Source: Nostoc cf. edaphicum LEGE 07299 (lineage in GTDB: Bacteria > Cyanobacteriota > Cyanobacteriia > Cyanobacteriales > Nostocaceae). Taken from it: 10,854 nucleotides of DNA. Positions within the stretch are counted from its first letter, which is position 1, and every line of letters begins with the position of its first letter. A program made the position numbers and the translations under genes. Positions 6,525 to 10,854 of this stretch are shown here, in pieces. The DNA lies in the NCBI RefSeq assembly GCF_015207245.1, contig NZ_JADEXF010000031.1, forward strand, positions 1-10,854, in the 5' to 3' direction. The notes below the pieces were generated by a model, which saw only the letters and a list, made by a program, of their open reading frames with translations, searched no databases and was not told the origin of the DNA.

Positions 6525-6569
6525 AATCGCCGTCTCTACAATAATCAGTCTTTGGTAGAGACGGCGATT
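6525..6569. repeat. 15-bp perfect inverted repeat downstream of ecfT
   Basis: AATCGCCGTCTCTAC (6525-6539) is the exact reverse complement of 6555-6569, with a 15-base loop. The left side also holds AGAGACGCGAT at 6514-6524, which can pair with 6525-6536 with one bulge, so two hairpins compete. The structure lies 64 bases past the ecfT stop. It belongs to the same sequence family as the palindromes at 7688-7764. No T-run follows in the minus direction, so termination is unproven. Confidence 0.8.
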
Positions 6570-6633
6570 TAATGTTTTACTTCTGACTCCTGAATTCTGC
6601 TGTATTACCTCTTACCATTTTCTCAGTGCAAAA

Positions 6634-7551
6634 TTACGCCTGAGTTCCTATAGCTAGCCGTATTCCCCAGAATAAAATTAAAGTTGCGATCGCCAGCCAG
6701 TCACGCCCTTTTAATCGTAAATCGTGCCACTGGACTCGATGCTCATTGGGACTGGTAAAACCCCGCACCATCATGGCATTTGCCATTTGGTCGGCTCGTA
6801 AAAGCAGATTTTCTAAAAGTCTCTCTGCAACTGTCATCCAAACCTTGAATGCTCCTTTTAATCCCAGCTTTTTCCAATTAATTGCCCTTGTCATCACAGA
6901 GCGAAATAAGTTTTGCACTTCTTCTAAAACCAAGGGAATGAAGCGCAAGGACAAGGTTAAAGTCAAAGCAATTTCTGTGACAGGCAACTTGAAGCGTCGC
7001 AAGGGTTGCATTAAGCTTTCTATGCCAGATGTAATTTCTTCTGGTGCGGTTGTCAGAAGATAGAGGTTAGTACTGTAAATGACGGTAAATATAAGTGTAC
7101 TCAGGCGTACTGCCAAACTCAATGAGTAGCGAGTAACTTTAACCGGGCCTTTGTGAAATAGCACGTAGCTGTAAGCTTTTTTCTCGGTCGGTGGCTCTTT
7201 AATATTATTAGAGAATGCTGGCTGGGTTAAAATTTGTTCATTAGCCGGCAGACGTGACTGATAATCTACACCCAGTCCATCAGGACTGATGGCTGCGATC
7301 GCTAGCACAAAAAACGATAGCATTAATAGCCAACCCATTTGCTGCTGCCATACGCGTCGAGGAATTCTCGCAATCAAGGTGGCAACGATTAATATTACCA
7401 CCAGCAGCACCCGCCAATTGTTGTTGGCTAAAACATAGCTTGTTAAAAAGCTCATCAACCACGCGAACTTGACTCGCGGGTCGATTTTATGCAGCCAAGT
7501 TTGGGGTTGTTCTAAATAAAGTCCAAGTGGCAGCGATCGCAATAAATCCAT
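6634..7551 (-). CDS. EcfT/CbiQ-family transporter transmembrane protein
   Basis: This 305-residue integral membrane protein belongs to the T component of energy-coupling-factor ABC importers, which couples ATPase subunits to a substrate-binding S subunit for vitamins or metal ions. HKIDPRVKF (21-29) is the N-terminal family motif. Hydrophobic segments lie at about 29-44, 47-62, 73-90, 144-166, 191-210 and 284-300. LRFIPLVLEE (202-211) and the coupling-helix motif with Ala-Met-Met-Val-Arg-Gly-Phe (259-265) match the conserved A-R-G region. Residues 92-140 form an unusually long polar loop between membrane segments. No A- or S-component gene is in the window, so the substrate is unknown. Plant plastids carry a homologue (ABCI12), which suggests a conserved role (family knowledge). 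The start ATG has no clear ribosome binding site. Confidence 0.88.
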   Translation of the reverse strand: MDLLRSLPLGLYLEQPQTWLHKIDPRVKFAWLMSFLTSYVLANNNWRVLLVVILIVATLIARIPRRVWQQQMGWLLMLSFFVLAIAAISPDGLGVDYQSRLPANEQILTQPAFSNNIKEPPTEKKAYSYVLFHKGPVKVTRYSLSLAVRLSTLIFTVIYSTNLYLLTTAPEEITSGIESLMQPLRRFKLPVTEIALTLTLSLRFIPLVLEEVQNLFRSVMTRAINWKKLGLKGAFKVWMTVAERLLENLLLRADQMANAMMVRGFTSPNEHRVQWHDLRLKGRDWLAIATLILFWGIRLAIGTQA

Positions 7552-7586
7552 TTTAGAGTTACGAGTGAGAAATGAAGAATTAGGAG

Positions 7587-7680
7587 TTTTGACTTTAACT
7601 CATAACTTTTACCTTGTGCCGCTATCAAACTCATGTCGATAGGGTTCTGTAGTTAGCAATTTTGGCTTTAACTCATAACT
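7587..7680 (+). repeat. 21-base direct repeat pair upstream of ecfT
   Basis: Two copies (7587-7607 and 7660-7680) begin TTTTG and share CTTTAACTCATAACT; they differ at one base in 21. They are 73 bases apart and fill much of the space between the der-side palindromes and the ecfT start. No function can be assigned; a local duplication or dispersed-repeat debris is likely. Confidence 0.75.
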
Positions 7681-7687
7681 CTTGTAC

Positions 7688-7764
7688 AGACGTGATTCAT
7701 CACGTCTTTCCTAACAGACGCAATTAATCGCATCTCTCTTGTACAGACGCGATTCATCGCGTCT
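7688..7764 (-). repeat. three regularly spaced 20-base palindromes after der
   Basis: Units lie at 7688-7707, 7716-7735 and 7745-7764, starting 28 and 29 bases apart. Units 1 and 3 are perfect 9-bp stems with a 2-base TC loop (AGACGTGAT and AGACGCGAT arms). Unit 2 has two mismatches on the plus strand that become G-U pairs in minus-strand RNA. The flanks alternate between TTGTAC and CCTAAC. The last unit ends two bases before the der stop codon, so minus-strand transcripts of der carry all three hairpins. No T-run follows. They resemble dispersed palindromes of Nostocales genomes. Confidence 0.85.
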
Positions 7765-7765
7765 C

Positions 7766-9136
7766 CTAACTTATTTTGACGCGAGTTGCTCTATTAACAT
7801 TACCACTTTCGGCATCACGGACTTTCTTGCTCCGCCACAGTAAAATAATTGGCGTGCCTTTAAATCCTAGCTGTTGCCGGAATTGGCGTTCAATGTAGCG
7901 GCGGTAATTGTCGTTGAAGCGCTTGGAGTCGTTGACAAATAGTGCGATCGTTGGTGGTTGGCTGCTGACTTGTGTACCATAGTAAATCTTCCCTTGACGC
8001 CCACCACGAGATGCTGGCGGTGAATGCCAGCTGACAGCATCAGTTAAAACTTCGTTAATCACTGATGTGCTGACACGGCGTTTGTGTGATTCAGCTGCCG
8101 TTTTCACCAATTCTAAAATCTTTTCTACCCGTTGTCCTGACAAGGCACTTACAAAAATTGTTTCTGCCCATTCGGTAAAATGTAACCGTGATTGCAGAGT
8201 TTTTTCGTAGTCGTAGATTGTGTAAGAGTCTTTTTCGACAGCATCCCACTTATTAACGACGATGATGCAAGCTCGACCTTCCTCGATAATCCGCCCAGCT
8301 AATTTTTGGTCTTGCTCAGTGACTCCATCTACAGCATCTATTACTAATAAAACCACGTCAGCGCGACGAATCGCTTTGAAAGCGCGGTTAATACTAAAGA
8401 ATTCTGTGCCGTATTCGATGTGTTTCTTTTTGCGAATGCCGGCGGTGTCAATCAAGCGGTAGGTTTGTCCGGCTCGTTCAATGACGGTATCAATAGCATC
8501 GCGGGTAGTGCCAGAAATTGGGCTGACAATTGCCCTTTCTTCCCCGACAAAAGCATTGAGTAAGCTCGATTTGCCCACATTTGGGCGTCCTACAATTGCT
8601 ACTTTGATTTCATTCGTTTCTGGAATGTCTTCAATAGCAGGGATGTGATTAACTAACTCGTCGAGTAATTCTCCTGTACCACTGCCATGAATCGCGGAGA
8701 TGGGGTAAGGTTCGCCTAATCCCAATTCCCAAAACTCGGCAGCTTGCATTAAGCCTTGTTCTGGGGATTCACATTTATTTACTGCTAGTAGGACAGGTAA
8801 GGGTTGTTGGCGCATCCATTCGGCAATTTCTAAATCTGCCGAGGTGGGGCCTGTTTGACCATCGACTACAAAAATAGCGCCACACGCTTCTGCAAGGGCT
8901 GTCATTGCCTGTTGGCGAATTAGTGGTAAAAATTCGGTATCATCATTAAAAACTAAACCACCAGTGTCTACCACTAAAAATTCGCGACCATTCCAGAAAG
9001 CTGGAAGATAAGTGCGATCGCGTGTCACTCCCGGTTCATCATGGACAATCGCCGTTTGTTCCCCGGCGAGTCGATTAACCAGGGTGGATTTGCCCACATT
9101 TGGGCGTCCGATAATTGCAACAATTGGCAGTGCCAT
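7766..9136 (-). CDS. der: Der/EngA double GTPase, ribosome assembly
   Basis: Der is an essential GTPase that helps mature the 50S ribosomal subunit in the cytoplasm. The 456-residue protein has two tandem GTPase domains and a C-terminal KH-like domain, the normal layout and length. Domain 1 shows GRPNVGKST (10-18), DTGG (57-60) and NKCE (120-123). Domain 2 shows GRPNVGKSS (183-191), DTAG (230-233) and NKWD (295-298). The KH-like domain spans about 350-440 and includes [20 protein letters not shown]. The ATG is fixed by the G1 motif ten residues in. An upstream terminator separates it from the protease gene, so it needs its own promoter. Published work in Synechococcus connects this protein (EngA) with PipX, encoded about 2 kb away here; that link is recalled, not derived from sequence. 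Confidence 0.97.
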   Translation of the reverse strand: MALPIVAIIGRPNVGKSTLVNRLAGEQTAIVHDEPGVTRDRTYLPAFWNGREFLVVDTGGLVFNDDTEFLPLIRQQAMTALAEACGAIFVVDGQTGPTSADLEIAEWMRQQPLPVLLAVNKCESPEQGLMQAAEFWELGLGEPYPISAIHGSGTGELLDELVNHIPAIEDIPETNEIKVAIVGRPNVGKSSLLNAFVGEERAIVSPISGTTRDAIDTVIERAGQTYRLIDTAGIRKKKHIEYGTEFFSINRAFKAIRRADVVLLVIDAVDGVTEQDQKLAGRIIEEGRACIIVVNKWDAVEKDSYTIYDYEKTLQSRLHFTEWAETIFVSALSGQRVEKILELVKTAAESHKRRVSTSVINEVLTDAVSWHSPPASRGGRQGKIYYGTQVSSQPPTIALFVNDSKRFNDNYRRYIERQFRQQLGFKGTPIILLWRSKKVRDAESGNVNRATRVKIS

Positions 9137-9160
9137 AAAACCAGGGTAAGTGAGAGACGT

Positions 9161-9166
9161 AGTATA
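9161..9166 (-). promoter_or_regulatory. possible -10 box for der
   Basis: The minus strand reads TATACT, 24 bases before the der ATG. No convincing -35 box is found 16-18 bases upstream. A promoter must lie between the terminator at 9276-9299 and the gene if that terminator is efficient, which favours this site. Confidence 0.3.
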
Positions 9167-9275
9167 TCACGTACTTACATTTTACTCGCTTTAAACTTGA
9201 AGTTTTAATAATTTCCCAATCATCTGAGGCGATGTCTACGATGGGCTGTTTGGTAATGCCATACTTTGAAAATAA

Positions 9276-9299
9276 AAAAGGTAGGAAGTCCTACCTTTT
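9276..9299 (-). terminator. rho-independent terminator after the M50 protease gene
   Basis: AAAAGGTAGG and CCTACCTTTT pair as a 10-bp stem with a 4-base loop. On the minus strand the stem is followed by a T-run continuing to TTTTTTATTTT, as expected for a terminator acting on leftward transcription. It lies 93 bases past the protease stop. It also stands alone as the only classic terminator in the window. On the plus strand the T-run is only four bases, so a bidirectional role is weak. Confidence 0.85.
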
Positions 9300-9392
9300 A
9301 CCCAAAAAAAGCATTTTGTAACCAAATACCAAATTAAATATCACACACGCTTTTGACGTATCTATTGCAAACCTATGACGAGGATGTGACGT

Positions 9393-10589
9393 TTAATCTG
9401 TAGCTGATTTCGCGATTACTCCCAGTTGCAACCCTGGTGGATAGCTACCTTCTTCCTTGATGCGCTTAATTTCAGCATCGGTTATCTGCAAATTTAACTT
9501 TTGTACCAGCGATCGCACGATATCGCCCCGATCGATTACACCAGCTACGGCACCAGCCGGAGACAGGACGGTAATTCTCGGTAACTGCTCATTTTCTAGC
9601 TTGTTAATTACCTCAGCGATCGCTGTTGACTCTGTAACGGTAGGTATTTCTGTCAGTGGATGCACTATGCTGTGTAAGGTTTCAGTTTCCCATTCACTCC
9701 TTTGGGTTAAACGGAAATCGTCAATGGAAACTAGACCCCGGTAACGTCCATCAGAAGCAGCAAAATAAACCTGTGAAGGAGTGGTTTCTAAGAGGTATAA
9801 ATCGGCAAAGGAACGCAATGTCTGATCAGCATCAATTACGCGAAAGTCACGAGTCATCGCATCGGCCGCTACCACCTTGAGTAGACTTTCTTGCAATGTA
9901 GTCATGTTGTCATAGGTGTTAGCGTTGCGGACAGCAAACCAACCCAACAGCGCAATCCACAAGCCAAGTACTAACTCTCTGGTGACGAAATCTACAACAA
10001 ATCCGAAAGCGATCGCAGCATAACCCAATATTTGCCCAGATTTTGCAGCCAAGTGTACGGCTTGAAAACGATTACCTGTGATTTGCCATAGTGCTGCTTT
10101 TAACACTTGCCCCCCATCTAAAGGTAAGCCGGGAATCAGGTTAAATAGAGCCACGACTAAGTTAATTCTCGCCAAATCTCCGACCATGACACTGAGGGGA
10201 TTAGTATCAGGTATTACAAAAACTGCCAGACTGAGCAGGAAAAATAGGATGATACTCACCAAAGGGCCTGCGATCGCTACTTGAAAGGCTTTAAAAGGAG
10301 TTTTAGATTCTTCTTCAATGGCAGCAATCCCGCCAAACATAAATAGGGTAATTGAATTAACTCTAATACCTTGCGATCGGGCTACCAAGCTGTGACCCAA
10401 CTCATGTAATAGCACCGAACCAAACAGCAGCAGTGCCATAACTATTCCAGCACTCCAAGCTATAACAGGCCCCCATTCCTGGTAAGCTACCCCAAAATTC
10501 AGGGTTGCCAACCCTAAAATTACAAACCATAACGGGTCTAAAAACAGGGGAATTCCAAATAATGACCCAATTTTCCAATTTGTTTGCAT
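9393..10589 (-). CDS. site-2 (M50) membrane metalloprotease with CBS pair
   Basis: This is a 398-residue intramembrane zinc protease of the S2P/SpoIVFB-like group, which cleaves membrane-bound regulators within the bilayer. HELGH (62-66) provides the zinc-binding histidines and catalytic glutamate. NLIPGLPLDGG (150-160) carries the third zinc ligand Asp158. GPL (108-110) follows the NPDG-type layout. Hydrophobic segments lie at about 18-34, 43-62, 105-127, 140-155, 185-200 and 205-220. Two CBS domains follow (about 240-295 and 305-362), which often bind adenosyl nucleotides and suggest control by energy state. The tail (about 363-398) is charged. The substrate is unknown. The ATG has a modest AGGG site seven bases upstream. 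It is the first gene of its strand in the window and ends at its own terminator. Confidence 0.93.
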   Translation of the reverse strand: MQTNWKIGSLFGIPLFLDPLWFVILGLATLNFGVAYQEWGPVIAWSAGIVMALLLFGSVLLHELGHSLVARSQGIRVNSITLFMFGGIAAIEEESKTPFKAFQVAIAGPLVSIILFFLLSLAVFVIPDTNPLSVMVGDLARINLVVALFNLIPGLPLDGGQVLKAALWQITGNRFQAVHLAAKSGQILGYAAIAFGFVVDFVTRELVLGLWIALLGWFAVRNANTYDNMTTLQESLLKVVAADAMTRDFRVIDADQTLRSFADLYLLETTPSQVYFAASDGRYRGLVSIDDFRLTQRSEWETETLHSIVHPLTEIPTVTESTAIAEVINKLENEQLPRITVLSPAGAVAGVIDRGDIVRSLVQKLNLQITDAEIKRIKEEGSYPPGLQLGVIAKSATD

Positions 10590-10596
10590 TACATTG

Positions 10597-10600
10597 CCCT
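10597..10600 (-). promoter_or_regulatory. weak ribosome binding site of the M50 gene
   Basis: AGGG on the minus strand lies seven bases before the ATG at 10587-10589. Between them an ATG-TAA start-stop pair overlaps the true start in ATGTAATG, so the upstream ATG codes for nothing but could compete for ribosomes. Confidence 0.45.
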
Positions 10601-10764
10601 AAAACTAGATATCGTCAGTACTTTTTATACCGAAATACTACGTTTCTTCCTATACACATCTATACTGAGTATCAATTCGGTAGTAACAAATGACGAAATG
10701 CTCTTATTTCTAGAATAGACAATTAATGCCTGTCAGCAACACTCTTGAATTGGGAATTGGGCAT

Positions 10765-10832
10765 GAGGTTAGGGTAAAGGTAAGAGGTAACAGGTGACAG
10801 GGAATAACCTATAACCCTTTACCCTGTAACCT
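10765..10832. repeat. imperfect inverted repeat at the window edge
   Basis: AGGGTAAAGG (10771-10780) pairs exactly with CCTTTACCCT (10816-10825). With a small bulge the stem extends through AGGTT (10766-10770) and AACCT (10828-10832). The loop region is rich in GGTAA and GGGAATA motifs. It is the same low-complexity type of intergenic DNA as near proC and probably has no coding role. The stretch 10590-10760 holds the M50 upstream region, with several TATA-like sequences but no promoter I can single out. Confidence 0.65.
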
Positions 10833-10854
10833 ATTCCCTTCTTCACCCCTACTC

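Larger units (their letters stand above)
5815..6633. other. 819-base interval between ecfT and pipX
   Basis: No conventional gene is recognisable here. The pipX end holds a likely promoter (5845-5873) with two direct repeats after it. A possible 37-residue plus-strand ORF lies at 5919-6032. A 7-base-period G-rich repeat lies at 6231-6254. A 15-bp perfect stem lies at 6525-6569, near the ecfT end. Longer open frames on both strands around 5973-6297 run through the G-rich repeat, look like nothing known, and are best regarded as chance. The remainder (about 6260-6510) shows nothing I can name. Confidence 0.6.

Noticed and set aside
7688..7764. CRISPR-like appearance of regularly spaced repeats
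   Set aside because: There are only three units, the spacers are 8-9 bases and repeated, and no cas gene is present.
9160..9180. NtcA-like palindrome GTACGTGATATAC before der
   Set aside because: The half-sites are 7 bases apart instead of 8, so it does not match.
1..10854. tRNA, rRNA or known small RNA genes
   Set aside because: I found no T-loop GGTTCRA with matching acceptor stems and no recognisable structured RNA outside the repeats.
1..10854. Defence system, toxin-antitoxin pair or transposon
   Set aside because: All recognised genes are conserved housekeeping or regulatory genes, and there are no transposase or defence motifs.

Overview
This window is very probably chromosomal DNA from a filamentous, Nostoc/Anabaena-like cyanobacterium (Nostocales). 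The evidence is 13 copies of the HIP1 octamer GCGATCGC, a pipX gene (a nitrogen co-activator found only in cyanobacteria), and tandem heptamers and GACGCGAT-type palindromes of the kind scattered through Nostocales genomes. No mobile element, tRNA, rRNA or CRISPR array is visible. All eight recognised protein genes lie on the minus strand, so transcription runs from high to low coordinates.

Layout in the direction of transcription. (1) 10589-9393: a membrane site-2 (M50) metalloprotease with two CBS domains, followed by a canonical rho-independent terminator (9276-9299). (2) 9136-7766: der/engA, the double GTPase of 50S ribosome assembly, followed at once by three regularly spaced palindromes. 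(3) 7551-6634: a solitary EcfT/CbiQ-type transmembrane transporter subunit. (4) 6633-5815: an 819-base interval holding an inverted repeat, a GGGATTG-type repeat, a possible 37-residue small ORF on the plus strand, and a likely pipX promoter. (5) 5814-4871: pipX and pipY (PLP-binding YggS/PLPBP family), overlapping by 4 nt in ATGA and so surely an operon. (6) 4503-3895: sepF, with a good ribosome binding site and an apparently long leader. (7) 3788-2970: proC, whose ATG lies inside a heptamer tandem repeat. (8) 2816-141: a large Ski2-like DExH RNA helicase with a GTG start. A perfect 24-bp palindrome lies beyond its stop.

Functionally this is housekeeping DNA with a recognisable theme. PipX links carbon/nitrogen status (PII, NtcA) to transcription and PipY handles PLP homeostasis. 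SepF anchors the FtsZ ring and ProC makes proline. Der and the helicase are linked to ribosome or RNA metabolism. The neighbourhood of YggS-family gene, sepF and proC is an old bacterial association (compare ylmE-ylmF and yggS-proC in other phyla), joined here to pipX.

I see no clearly new enzymatic system. The less explained signals are in the spaces between genes: heptamer arrays that carry G-quadruplex motifs and can also pair with each other between proC and the helicase; a start codon formed by a repeat unit; palindromes after der whose mismatches become G-U pairs only in the minus-strand RNA; a G4 motif inside the helicase gene; and the small ORF upstream of pipX.
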